Shown here: piece after piece, positions 48,007-58,599 of the stretch
How positions within the stretch are numbered: the first letter of the stretch is position 1
How the letters are laid out: every line of letters starts with the position of its first letter
DNA from: Aegilops tauschii subsp. strangulata
Lineage: Eukaryota; Streptophyta; Magnoliopsida; Poales; Poaceae
Direction: 5' to 3'
Assembly: GCF_002575655.3 (NCBI RefSeq)
Contig: NC_053037.3
Span: forward strand, 139,573,207-139,637,206
Length of the DNA stretch: 64,000 bases
Program-made: the position numbers and the translations under genes
Notes under the pieces: generated by a model
What the model was told of the DNA's origin: nothing
What the model saw: the letters and a program-made list of their open reading frames with translations, nothing else
Databases searched by the model: none

Positions 48007-48723
48007 GTTAATTTTTGATTGTTCCATGCTGTTATATTATCATTCTTGGATGTTTTACAATCATTTTATAGCAACTTTATATTATTTTTTGGGACTAACA
48101 TATTGACATAGTGCCCAGTGCTAGTTGTTGTTTTTTGCTTGTTTTTTACATCGTGGGAAATCAATACCAAACGGAGTCCAAATGCAGCAAAACTTTTTGG
48201 TGATTTTTTCTGGACCAGAAGACACCTGTTGGGCCAAGAAAGTACCTGAGGGCAGCTCCGAGGGGAGCACAACCCACCAGGGCGCGCCTGGGGGCCCAGG
48301 CGCCCCCAGGAGGGTTGTGCCCATCTCGGTGGCCTCCCGCACCGACTCTTTGCTCTATAAATACCCAATATTCCAGAAACCCTAGGGGAGTCGACGAAAA
48401 TCAATTCCAGCCGCCGCAAGTTCGAGAACCACCAGATCCAATCTAGACACCATCATACAGGGGTTCATCACCCTCATTGGTGCCTCTCCGATGATGCGTG
48501 AGTAGTTCATTGTGGACCTATGAGTCCGTAGTTAGTAGCTAGATGGCTTCCTCTCTCTCTTTTGATTCTCAATACAATGGCCTCTTGGAGATCTATTTGA
48601 TGTAACTCTTTTTGCAGTGTGTTTGTTGGGATCCGATGAACTTTGAGTTTATGATCAGATCTATGTTTTTATCCATGAAATTTATTTGAGTCTTTTGATC
48701 TCTTATATGCATGATTACTTATG
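48007..48723 (+). repeat. Sabrina/WHAM-like LTR, left fragment
   Basis: Shares the layout of the Athila-type LTRs: ATTTTTGATTGTTCCATGCT, then CCAAACGGAGTCC, a TATA-like CTATAAATACCC near 48355, and TAGCTAGATGGCTTC. It is more diverged than the other Athila-type LTRs here. Its start was cut by the copia insertion. It is interrupted by CACTA-2 after ATG (48721-48723) and resumes at 57321. Confidence 0.75.
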
Positions 48724-49213
48724 CACTACTGCAGGATGCTGCTAACGCGACACTACGATCGGAGACCCTTCGACGAAACTGTGTGCGATGACATAATCGC
48801 AAACGGTGGTGTAAAAAACCATCAAAAAAGGTGCAAAACGTTTGCGATGATGGATGCATCAAACACGGTTCAGATTTTAGTTGCGTGTGCGATTCAGGGC
48901 ATATGGTTCAGTTCAATTAACCATTTTTGATGAGGAGGAACAAAAGAAACGGGCAGCCAGATGAAGGTGTGTGCGATGTACAACATACGGTTCACTCGGA
49001 TGAACTGTTTGTGATTAGCCAACACAAAAGAAACGGTCAGCCAGATCAAGGTGTGTGCGATGTACAACATACATTTCACTTGGATGAACTGTTTGTGATT
49101 AGGCAACACAAAAGAAACGATCAGCCAGATCAAGGTGTGTGCGATGTACGACATGCGGTTCACCCGGATGAACTGTTTGCGTTGAGACAAGAGAACATAA
49201 ACGGTTCAATATA
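48724..49213 (+). repeat. Left subterminal repeats of CACTA-2
   Basis: An 84-bp unit is repeated three times, with GTGTGTGCGA at 48967, 49051 and 49135. Because 84 is divisible by three the repeats read as an ORF on both strands, with a 28-residue period. That is a by-product, not a protein gene. The same unit occurs twice in the third CACTA end (57790 and 57874). Confidence 0.85.
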
Positions 49214-51196
49214 ACAAATACCATAAATATTGCAAGGTTCAAATTCAAAGATACAACGCCCAAATTCAAACATTGCAAGCTGCGTCATTTCTGAAAAGGG
49301 ATCAGCCGCTAACAAGTCATGTATGGGTTTGACACAATGATTTCCAATTGCTTTGCCATATGTTCTTCCCATATGAAGTTTGGCATTTTTGGAGGCACTT
49401 CCATTCAACAGTACCAGCCGGCTCTGATAATCATACCATTGATCTTTCCTAATTAAATGCGTGTTCAACCTCAGTACACTCAGCACCTTTGCTCTGGCAA
49501 AAAAGAACCTGGCGAGTGTAATCTCCGGTGGGGTCCCTTGGTAGTAGTTCAAAGTAATATTTGAGAGATGCAGATCCAGGCATCCGATGTGATTGTCGTT
49601 ATAAACATCTTCCACCAGGCCTAATATGCACTGCCAAAGAAGAGAACGTGTTAGTGCCTACATGAAGTTTTGAACACTGCTACACGCCCATTTGGTTTGC
49701 AGGATTTGTAAAATGCACCGATGTGCCATCTTCGATTTGGCATGATTAACATGGGCATTTGATTACAATCTAGAAACATGTAGCCTTCTTCACAAGAGGT
49801 TGGATTGGATGAAAAATTCCCTAAGAAAACTAGTACAGATGAATCCAAAGGAGAAATGCTTATGGACGATTGTAACCATATGAATGAAGCAACCAATATG
49901 GGGTGGGGTGTATGTCCTAAAATCCTCCAAAATTCCTTCAGAAATTGTAGTACATTGTCATTGTAAACTTGGTAAAAGGTGCAAAAAATAGAACTCCCTT
50001 ATGGTTAACATTTAACAGGAAAGGAATATCACCTCGATATACAGCTTCTTCAGGCACGGAAAGCATCTCAGGCCACTGAAAACTTGGTCCAGGTTGGGGA
50101 CGACAGATTCTAGTGCCAAGACCTTCACTATGCCCAGAGTCTGGGTAAAGCTTCACTGGATGACAGACGAACATACATCTTCAAAACTAGAAATAACATT
50201 GATATCAAGAAGGAGAGTTATATAAGGCGACTGTTGTACCTTAAAGTTGTAGTATTTGACAAACGAGTAGCCCACCACTTTCAATTTCGGCGCAGAAATG
50301 ACATTGATTCTTGTTGGAACTTGTTGATCAACTACAAGGAATCTCTCAAGTGAAGGTGTGTCCTGGATGACCATATTGTGGTCCACCTTTTGTGATCTCT
50401 CGTTGCAGCACCAGCAACACACATAAATAGTGCGGAGAGTCCTGGAGGTGATGTGCAAGGTACTCGACCAATTCATCGCCTGAAGACGTAGGAACTCGAG
50501 TGCAGTACAACCGCGGAGCAGGCGCTCCATGTCATCCTTTGGGATGCGGATGGCGACGAGCTCGAGGTGCTTCAGTCGTGGTAGAAAAAGAGCGGGCGCG
50601 TCATTAGGGGGGGGGGAATGGCAGTTCATGAACTTGGTGAGGCGTAGCGTGGGCGCGAAGCGGAGCGCGAACGTTGGCAGCAAGCTCATATGCCCATCAT
50701 TATAACTTAGCTTCTCGAGCTGATCTATGGCGCGGGATCGGAACCACTCGTCAAGCTTGGCTCGCTCCTTGCCATTGGAACGGAACTTGCCCGCGATAAG
50801 TCCTTTGATTGGGCCATGGTGACTGCCGAGGATCTGGGAGAATGCATCCATGCTTTGGCGATAGCCATGGCAAAGCTTGTGGGCGTGGAGGAGGTCGACA
50901 GGGGTACGGAGCCATAGGGTGCGCCACCGCCGGGAAACGGCGGCTGTCCTCTCCCGATTTTGGATTGGGAGGAGGGATATGATGACTATCAACATATCAT
51001 CGGGGAGGTTGTTGATGAAGTCTAGGCCTGCTGGAGTCGCTTGCGATTCTTTCTCGACCCGCCTCCGCTTGTTGGCAGCCTCGTTCTTCACCTCGTTGGC
51101 GAGGACGGAAACCTCTGTCTCCATATTCACGCCGTGCTCCGGTGCTTCAGCAGCCCTGGCATCGCCACTCCCTCCGATGTGGCGCTTCGGCGGCAT
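49160..51196 (-). CDS. F-box/FBD-type protein gene, within CACTA-2
   Basis: Putative substrate receptor of an SCF ubiquitin ligase. The main exon (51196-50177) starts MPPKRHIGG, has a KRRRVEK basic stretch near residue 45, and an F-box at about residues 58-100 (FINNLPDDMLIVIISLLP, VSRRWRTLW). Leucine-rich sequence follows (LPRLKHLELVAI, LLRGCTALEFLRL). A GTATGT donor after SSFED fits, and the last exon starts after TTTGGCAG at 49630. Its FBD-like sequence (CLDLHLSNITLNYYQG, ADPFS) normally ends such proteins soon after ADPF. Here the frame runs on about 35 codons into the subterminal repeats before stopping at 49160. Whether a middle exon exists between 49631 and 50176 is unclear. The gene may be captured host sequence; expression is unknown. 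Confidence 0.7.
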
Positions 51197-51303
51197 CCTC
51201 GTACACTGACGGCTTTGAGGACTCAGAGCGGCGTCGAGGATGCGGGCAGAGAGAGAGGAATTGTGTGTGTAGCGAGGATGGGGGGGTGCGGCCTCTCGGC
51301 GGC

Positions 51304-51316
51304 GCCATTAATATAG
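51304..51316 (-). promoter_or_regulatory. Possible TATA box of the F-box gene
   Basis: On the minus strand CTATATTAATGG lies about 110 bases upstream of the ATG at 51196, a plausible distance for a plant core promoter with a short 5' UTR. Confidence 0.4.
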
Positions 51317-51399
51317 ACCAGTGGGAGCGAGGCGGGCGGCAGTCCAAGGTTGTCTCGCTTCCCAGTGAGAACGACTGCTTAATCTCTAGTATGAATGAA

Positions 51400-51789
51400 A
51401 TCTATGCTTAATTACTGAATTTTAGTTGCAAAAAATAGATAGTGATATTGATTTTTAGCGGCATATTTTGACAAATCGCAGTGTCTCTTGGCTTAGCGCC
51501 AAAGTCTGCCTTTAATTTGCATACCGTAATCTGAACCGTTTGCGTTGAAGAGATGCACAGATCCTGCGTTGAACAGCTTGTACGCTTCCCGGTGAGCCTG
51601 CGCACTGGACTGCGCTCGCACGCCTCCCGTTCAGTCAAGCAGCTGTCCACACGGCACCTCCTATAGCCATTAAAACCAAGACATGTGGCGTCACGTGAAT
51701 GGTTAACCGAACCACACGGTTTGAATTATACAAACGTTTGAGATATTAAAGTGGCAGCTATTTTTTTTCAAAATGCCTTTGTTGGCTGT
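51400..51789. other. CACTA-2 spacer upstream of the F-box gene
   Basis: About 390 bp without a recognised gene or repeat. An ORF on the minus strand (51408-51650) has no family resemblance. Confidence 0.4.
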
Positions 51790-54138
51790 CATTATTCGAG
51801 TGAGCCTTCTCTCAAAATGGACATGAAAAATACCACAGCATGTCGGGTGCCCTTCCATGATAGCATTCCAAGTTTCATGAATTTCAGACGAGTTTTAGAT
51901 TTACTAGAATTTAAAAACAAAGTATCTCAACGTTTTGCCGGCAATCAACGGTGCCCTGGTGTTTGAAATTCATTCCCATTTCTTGCATGGGACCTAAGCA
52001 TGCACCCAAGGACACATATTTGATTCTTCAACCAATTTATATGCACTGGAGCATGCGCATGTAGTTCAAATTTGAATTATGCACATAAATGCATTGAAAA
52101 CTCAGTTAATGCATAAAAATGTCCAAACGAACCCCGAAAAATCAAAAAAATTCACACAACACTCCTATTGTTCTATGTTAACACGAGAAAAAAAATTGAA
52201 AGCAATAAGAGGCAATAGATATCGTTTCGTCCCCAAAGGTGGGGCGTTCCCTACCGAAAACCATCATGCTTATTGTGAGAAGCATATACCCAAACCTGCC
52301 CCAAATGGGACAAAATTTGTACCATGGCATGTTGATGCCGCTACATGATAGCATGCCAAGTTTCATGAATTTCAGACGAGTTTTGGATCTACTAGAATTT
52401 AAAAACCAGGCATCTCAATGTTTTGCCGGCAATCAACGGTGCCCTGGTGTTTGAAATTCATTCCCATTTCTTGCATGGGACCTAAGCATGCACCCGAGGA
52501 CACATATTTGATTTTTCAACCAATTTATATGCACTGGAGCATGCGCATGTAGTTCAAATTTTAATTATGCACATAAATGCATTGAAAACTCAGTTAATGC
52601 ATAAAAATGTCCAAATGAACCCCAAAAAATCACAAAATTCACACAACACTCCTGTTGTTCTGTGTTGACACGAGAAAAAAAATTGAAAGCAATAAGAGGC
52701 AATGGATATCGTTCCGTCCCCAAAGGTGGGACGTTCCCTACCGAAAACCATCATGCTTGTTGTGAGAAGCTCTGGTTTGTGAGAAGCATATACCCAAACC
52801 TGCTCCAAATGGGACAAAATTTGTACCACGGCATGTTGATGCCGCTACATGATAGCATGCCAAGTTTCATGAATTTCAGATGAGTTTTAGATTTACTACA
52901 ATTTAAAACCCAGGCATCTCAATGTTTTGCCGGCAATCAACGGTGCCATGGTGTTTGAAATTCATTCCCATTTCTTGCATGGGACCTAAGCATGCACCCA
53001 AGGACACAGATATGATTTTTCGACCAATTTATATGCATTGGAGCATGCGCATGTAGTTCAAATTTGAATTGTGCACATAAATGCATTGGAAACTCAGTTA
53101 ATGCATAAAAATGTCCAAACGAACCCCAAAAAATCACAAAAATTCACACAACACTCCTGTTGTTCTATGTTGACACGAGAAGAAAATTTGAAAGCAATAA
53201 GAGGCAATGGATATCATTTCGTCCCCAAAGGTGGGACATTCCCTACCGAAAACCATCATGCTTGTTGTGAGAAGCTCCAGTTTGTGAGAAGCATATACCC
53301 AAACCTACCCCAAATGGGACAAAATTTGTACCACGACATGTTGATGCCACTACGTGATTGCATGCCAAGTTTCATGAATTTCAGACGAGTTTTAGATTTA
53401 CTAGAATTTAAAAACCAGGCATCTCAATGTTTTGCCGGCAATCAACGGTGCCATGGTGTTTGAAATTCATTCCCATTTCTTGCATGGGACCTAAGCATGC
53501 ACCCAAGGACACATATTTGATTTTTCGACCAATTTATATGCACTGGAGCATGCGCATGTAGTTCCAATTTGAATTATGAACATAAATGCATTGAAAACTC
53601 AGTTAATGCATAAAAATGTCCAAACGAACCATAAAAATTCACAAAAATTCACACAACACTCATGTTGTTCTATGTTGACACGAGAAAAAAAATTTGAAAG
53701 CAATAAGAGGCAATGGATATCGTTTGTCCCCAAAGGTGGGACGTTCCCTACCGAAAACCATCATGCTTGTTGTGAGAAGCTCCGGTTTGTGAGAAGCATA
53801 TACCCAAACCTACCGCAAATGGGACAAAATTTGTACCACGGCATGTTGATGCCGCTCCATGATAGCATGCCAAGTTTAAGTAATTTCAGATGAGTTTTGG
53901 ATTTAAAAGAATTTAAAACCCAGGCATCTCAATGTTTTGCCGGCAATCAACGGTGCCATGGTGTTTGAAATTCATTCCCATTTCTTGCATGGGACCTAAG
54001 CATGCACCCAAGGACAAAGATTTGATTTTTCAACGAATTTATATGCACTGGAGCATGTGCGTGTAGTTCAAATTTTAATTATGCACATAAATGCATTGAA
54101 AACTCACTTAATGCATAAAAATGTCCAAACGAACCTTG
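51790..54138 (+). repeat. Tandem repeat of about 0.5 kb units in CACTA-2
   Basis: The landmark AATTTCAGA(C/T)GAGTTTT occurs at 51880, 52368, 52872, 53378 and 53882, giving unit lengths of 488, 504, 506 and 504 bp. Units share TTTTGCCGGCAATCAACGG, GGACCTAAGCATGCACCC and CCGAAAACCATCATGCTT. The first unit is more diverged at its left end and the last stops near 54138. No coding potential is conserved between units. Confidence 0.92.
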
Positions 54139-54609
54139 AATAATTCCAATTCTTTTATGATCACTGCAGCTAAAAGGTCTAGCAATTCAAGCACCGTCCA
54201 TGGCCGCTGTGACCCCATTATGTAATTCAAATCAAGACGAAAAATCAAGTAGATCCCACATAGTTTATTATAACCAACCATGTGAGATGCATCACAAAAT
54301 ATCTTCGGGCCGTGTCTGAATAAGGGACCGTGTCTGATGACACTTTGCGCGCCGATTTTTTGGCTGAAGCGATACCAAATTTCTGGCTTCCGCGGAAATA
54401 TCTACCTCCCCGCCCCCTCCCCCTTACCAAAAGCCATATTTCCCCTGTTTCTGCCTTCCTTTCCAAGTTGAAACCTTCACTCCTTGCTTGCAGCGCCACC
54501 GCCTCCTCGCTGGTGGCCCTCCTTCACGCTGCTCGACCTCGCCTATCCAGGCAGGTAATCCACACCCGACCCCCATCCTCCTCCTCCTTGCACATCCCAC
54601 ATGCCCTGA

Positions 54610-55101
54610 CCGTCGGCGCGAGCGCGACAACTTCCACCCAAATCACCTACCCCTCCACCAAATAAGCGCCGGCCTAAGCCATGGTGCACGCAGTATAGCC
54701 AGGACCTCAAGGAGCATTTGGCAGCGGAGAAGCAAATCGCGGCCGCATGCGCGGATGAGGTCATGATGGCTGCCATTCGTGCCGACCCCCAGATCTTGGA
54801 GGAGCACCTCGCCGTCGAGGCCATCGTTGACGCCTCGCGCCCCGACGCCGCGACGCGGTTGGCTGCTTTAAACGACAGTTCGTGGTGTTTTCTTGAGGCC
54901 ACCGTCGGTGCCTTCGACGAAGACTACGAGGTGTTTTCTCAGCGTGCACGTGCTTACCTCATCTTGAGAGCCAGCAGGTTGGTACCCGGAGCGGCTCAGG
55001 CAACTCACCACTACAACGAGGGCACCCACGATGCGGAGGCCTCGCCCTCTTCCATGTCCAAGGAGCCAATCATCATCGATATCTCCGACAATGAGGAGTA
55101 G
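54610..55101 (+). CDS. Small alanine-rich acidic protein with SUMO-interaction-like C-terminus
   Basis: An open frame from about 54610 to the stop at 55099-55101. No in-frame ATG is visible at its start, so an upstream exon or a non-ATG start would be needed; the AG|GTAATC donor near 54554 could belong to such an exon. Readable parts include KPWCTQYSQDLKEHLAAEK, WCFLEATVGAFDEDYEVF and a C-terminal PIIIDISDNEE, a hydrophobic core followed by acids that resembles a SUMO-interacting motif. It lies upstream of the B3-like piece at 56342-56590 and may be part of the same captured locus, but no splicing joins them cleanly. I do not recognise a family for this part. Confidence 0.4.
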   Translation, partial: PSARARQLPPKSPTPPPNKRRPKPWCTQYSQDLKEHLAAEKQIAAACADEVMMAAIRADPQILEEHLAVEAIVDASRPDAATRLAALNDSSWCFLEATVGAFDEDYEVFSQRARAYLILRASRLVPGAAQATHHYNEGTHDAEASPSSMSKEPIIIDISDNEE

Positions 55102-55310
55102 CTTGTCTTATTAGCTCACTATAAGGACCCATGTTCAGTTTGCTAGCTACTGCCTTTCATTAACAAATTCTAGTGAATTGTGCTATCTACTTTCACCATG
55201 CAATCTTCTGCTATAGTGTATATGTTCTATATGTCGTGCAATGTGGTGTTCAATTAACTGCTTGGTTCAATTCTGCAAATGTGATGTTCAATTCTTCAGG
55301 GTGCAATATT

Positions 55311-56090
55311 TCCAAGTTGTTAAGCATGCTTGGTTTGGTTAACCGTCTGATGTTCTATTAGGAGTATGTTATATTGTTCAATTGGTGTTTACTTAACTAC
55401 TTGGTTCATTTGTTGTGGCTTGGTTCACTTGTTGTGGTGTTTAGTTAACTGCTTGGTTCAATTCTACAATGTGATGTTCAATTGTTGTGGCTGCATTCTG
55501 TTATTGTATACCATGTGAGGAATAAATCAAATTTGGCTGTACTAAATACATGAGAAAAAAATACAATTGCTATATTTCCAAGTTGTTAAGCATGCTTGGT
55601 TTGGTTAACTGTCTGATCTTCTATTAGGAGTATGTTATATTGTGCAATGTGGTACTCAGTTAACGTTTGGTTCATTTGTTGTGGTGTTTAGTTAACTGCT
55701 TGGTTCAGTTCTGCAACGCGATGTTCAATTGTTGTGGCTGCATTCTCTTATTGTATACCATGTGAGGAATAAATCGAATTTGGCTGTACTAAATACATGA
55801 GAAACAAATACAATTGCTATATTTCCAAGTTGTTAAGCATGCTTGGTTTGGTTAACTGTCTGATCTTCTATTAGGAGTATGTTATATTGTGTAATGTGGT
55901 GCTCAGTTAAAGTTTGGTTCATTTGTTGTGGTGTTTAGTTAACTGCTTGGTTCAATTCTACAATGCGATGTTCAATTGTTGTGGCTGCATTCTGTTATTG
56001 TATACCATGTGAGGAATAAATCGAATTTGGCTGCACTTAATACATGAGAAACATATACAAGTGCTACATTTCCTAGTTCTTAATCATGCT
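55311..56090 (+). repeat. Direct repeats of about 247-266 bp
   Basis: The landmark TCCAAGTTGTTAAGCATGC occurs at 55311, 55577 and 55824, with a diverged copy at 56071. Units include ATTGTATACCATGTGAGG and TTAGTTAACTGCTTGG. They lie between the alanine-rich ORF and the B3-like piece, possibly in an expanded intron or spacer. Confidence 0.87.
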
Positions 56091-56230
56091 TGGTTTGGAT
56101 AAATGGGTATTCCATGTGGCTTGAATTAATCTGATGAATCTGCAATGTGCTTATTTATCATCAACATATTTTACTGATAGCATGCAGACCCTTACTTAAC
56201 CTGATGACTAACTACCTTATATGTGTTGCA

Positions 56231-56590
56231 GGGAAACAATGGGAAGCACTGAGGTTTACAAGATGGTACTAACTATTATACCTTGCCTTTTTGTATTCCT
56301 TTGCCCCATTTCCAATATAGAGAAGATATTTATGCACATCCTTGTTTTCAGGCTTCACTGATGATTACCTCTCAAACCACCTCTGTGGTCACGAGGCGAG
56401 GAAAGTTTTCATACAACACCCACGGTTCAATATTGAAGTGTTCCTGAAGAGGTCGAAGGATGGACGGTCAATCATCCACAGGCACTGGCCTAAAGTTGCA
56501 AAGACCTTCAACATGAATGAAGGCTCAATATTCGCCTTCCACTTCAGTAGTTTTTCAGATGAGATGCATCTCTCTATGTACCGTCTATGA
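56231..56590 (+). pseudogene. B3-like DNA-binding domain, C-terminal part
   Basis: The readable frame at 56349-56590, preceded by a TTTTCAG acceptor, gives about 80 residues matching the later part of a plant B3 domain: GFTDDYLSNHL, a basic KVF, then RFNIEVFLKRSKDGR, HWPKVAKTFNMNEGS and FAFHFSSF, ending in LSMYRL. B3 domains bind DNA in plant transcription factors such as REM and ARF types. The first strands of the domain are missing. A short possible exon (56231-56264) with GTTTACAAGATG precedes it but does not give a continuous frame with either neighbour, so this is best treated as a fragment. Confidence 0.55.
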
Positions 56591-56859
56591 TGCTAATTTC
56601 GAAAGGTTCTAGAAATTGCATGTGAAACTTGGTGCTGGTGCAGTTGTGTAATGGGGTAGCTGAGTGCTGAAGCTATATCATGTTGTACTCCGATGTATTT
56701 TAATTATGAAATCCTGCTTCCTTAATATGGAAATGGAATATATCATGTGCTTAATATGAATGTCAATTAGATTAGTAAATGGATTATTAATAATAGGGCA
56801 ATTAGCCCGCTAATTGGCCAATTAGCTTGCTAATTGGGTTTTTCTATTGCAAACGGTTA
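56591..56859. other. 3' spacer after the B3-like fragment
   Basis: AT-rich sequence with no recognised gene. A run of TTAGCCCGCTAATTGG-type short repeats lies near 56805-56840. Confidence 0.4.
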
Positions 56860-57317
56860 TTGAGAAACCACTGTGGGCGACGAAATCAGGCAACGCACAT
56901 AGTTTATAGGAATAAACCGTGTTGGATCAATGAACAATCACACACGACATTCTCTTCAAAACTGTTTGCGTTACGCCACCTTGCGCAAACGTTTTCCTTG
57001 TAGTGACTGTGTGGGATGTATATACGAACGGAAACATTTAGTGGTGACTGACTGTGTGGGATGTACTTACGATCAGAAATGATTTCGCCTGTATAATTGT
57101 ATTTTAGCACTACTGTACGTATTTCTGTATTTGAGTGCTCGCCGGTTGCACACGACCTCATTTTACCGAGCGTGTGTGCCAAGAGGGCATATCCCCAACG
57201 GTTTCTGGGTCGTGTGGGAAGGACCCCCCTATCGCCCACACTCACTTGGCGACGGTTCCGAATGCCGTCGCAGAAAGGGGTTAAAAAACATTTGTTTAGG
57301 ACCGACACGTACCAGTG
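56860..57317. repeat. Right subterminal region of CACTA-2
   Basis: Contains repeats of GTGTGGGATGTA (57009 and 57053) and an internal end-like string TTTTCCTTGTAGTG (to 57005). It finishes ACGTACCAGTG at 57317, just before the ATG duplication. Confidence 0.65.
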
Positions 57318-57320
57318 ATG

Positions 57321-57546
57321 GCCTCATATTTCTTCTTCAAATCTTTGGTTTAGTTAGGCCAACTAGATCGATTTTTCTTGCCATGGGAAGAGGTGCTTTG
57401 TGATGGGTTCGATCTTACCGTGCTTGATCCCAGTGACAGAAGGGGAACCGACACGTATGTATCATTGCTATTAAGGATAACAAGATGGGGTCTTTTTCTA
57501 CATAAATAGATCTTGTCTACATCATGTCATCGTTCTTATTGCATTA
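57321..57546 (+). repeat. Sabrina/WHAM-like LTR, right fragment
   Basis: Continues the LTR from 48723: CCTCATATTTCTTCT, then TTTTTCTTGCCATGGGAAG and CTTGATCCCAGTGACAGAAG. It ends ATTGCATTA at 57546, where a third CACTA end enters. Confidence 0.75.
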
Positions 57547-58073
57547 CACTACCGCAGGATGCTGCTAACGCGACACTACCATCAAATACCCATCGACGAA
57601 ACTATGTGCAATGCAATAATAGCAAACAGTGGTATAAAAAACCGTCAAAAAAGGTGCAAAAGATTTGCTATGGAGAATGCATCAAACACGGTTCAGATTT
57701 TAGTTGCGTGTGCGATGCAGGGCATACAATTCAGTTCAATGAACTGATTACGATGAGGAGTAACAAAAGAAACAGGCAGACAGATGAAGGTGTGTGCGAT
57801 ATACAACATATGGTTCACTCGGATGAACTACTTGTGATTAGGCAACACAAAAGAAACGGTCAGCCAGATCAAGGTGTGTGCGATATACGACATGCCGTTC
57901 ACTCGGATGAACTGTTTGTGTTGAGACAAGAGAACAGAAATGGTTCAATATAACAATATGTGTGTGATATGCGGCAAACAGGTCTATAATCAGAAATGTG
58001 TGCGAAGACCGATAATAACACAGACGGTTGCTGCTAATAAGACGTGTGTGCTGTGCGATAGGATTGCATACAG

Positions 58074-58080
<7 letters not shown>
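57547..58080 (+). mobile_element. Left end of a third CACTA-like element (CACTA-3), same family as CACTA-2
   Basis: Starts CACTACCGCAGGATGCTGC and matches 48724-49213 over about 400 bp in the same orientation, with two 84-bp subterminal units (57790 and 57874). The preceding bases are TTA. No matching right end followed by TTA and the LTR continuation is visible up to 64000, so the element is either longer than the window or broken. Confidence 0.7.
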
Positions 58081-58081
<1 letters not shown>

Positions 58082-58147
<66 letters not shown>

Positions 58148-58196
58148 CATACATACATACATATATGTATATATATACATACACACACATACATAA
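58082..58196. repeat. (TA)n / (CATA)n microsatellite
   Basis: About 60 bp of TA dinucleotides followed by CATA, GTATA and CACACA variants. ORFs of Tyr-Ile repeats over it are artefacts. Confidence 0.97.
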
Positions 58197-58355
58197 ACAC
58201 TATTCTGATCACAACATGAACTTCCTGAGTTACATGCTTGAACTCCCCTCTGTAGAAACCCGACCTTCGGGCTATCTTCGCAACCGTGTCTCCCCACACG
58301 AATTATTCTGGTTAGTCATGTTCTATATGATTTTAGTATAATCTAGATACAATTT

Positions 58356-58598
58356 TTAGCAACTAAATGCCCGTTTTAAATAGGAATCTTGCTCGTTGGC
58401 GAATTTTGCTTTCATGTCATGATAAAATTGCGGTGGATTAGAATCATTTACAGAGAGAAGCAACATACAATCAATGGAATTTGTAGCAACAACAGAATGG
58501 GTGGAAGCAACTTTGTCAACATAACAACATAATTCCTTCCATTGTGAGATCGATTGAACTGCTACGAATCTTTCAGCCATCTCTGCTTTTCTCTTCAA
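58356..58598 (-). other. Weak gene-like ORF, minus strand
   Basis: Open frame with MAERFVAVQSISQWKELCC after an inferred upstream exon. The AVxSxxxW pattern faintly resembles the first strand of h-type thioredoxins, but no WCxPC active site follows. It may be an exon of a minus-strand gene that also includes 58600-58900 and 59000-59500. No family can be assigned. Confidence 0.2.
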
Positions 58599-58599
58599 A

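Larger units (their letters stand above)
48724..57317. mobile_element. CACTA-like non-autonomous element CACTA-2 carrying gene segments
   Basis: Starts CACTACTGCAGGATGCTGC; the complement of its right end reads CACTGGTACGTGTCGG. The 3-bp duplication ATG is present at 48721-48723 and 57318-57320, and the interrupted LTR is continuous on both sides. Beyond the first CACT the two termini are poorly matched, and an internal CACTACAAGG-type end (complement of 56990-57005) exists, so the right border may be composite. No transposase is visible. Contents include subterminal 84-bp repeats, an F-box/FBD gene, a 0.5-kb tandem repeat and a B3-like module. Confidence 0.7.

Noticed and set aside
48927..49214. 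ORF with a 28-residue repeat, and the look of a CRISPR-like array
   Set aside because: The 84-bp subterminal repeats are contiguous, without unique spacers, and open on both strands because 84 is a multiple of three.
57838..58341. ORFs with Tyr-Ile or Ile-Tyr runs
   Set aside because: They come from the TA/CATA microsatellite.
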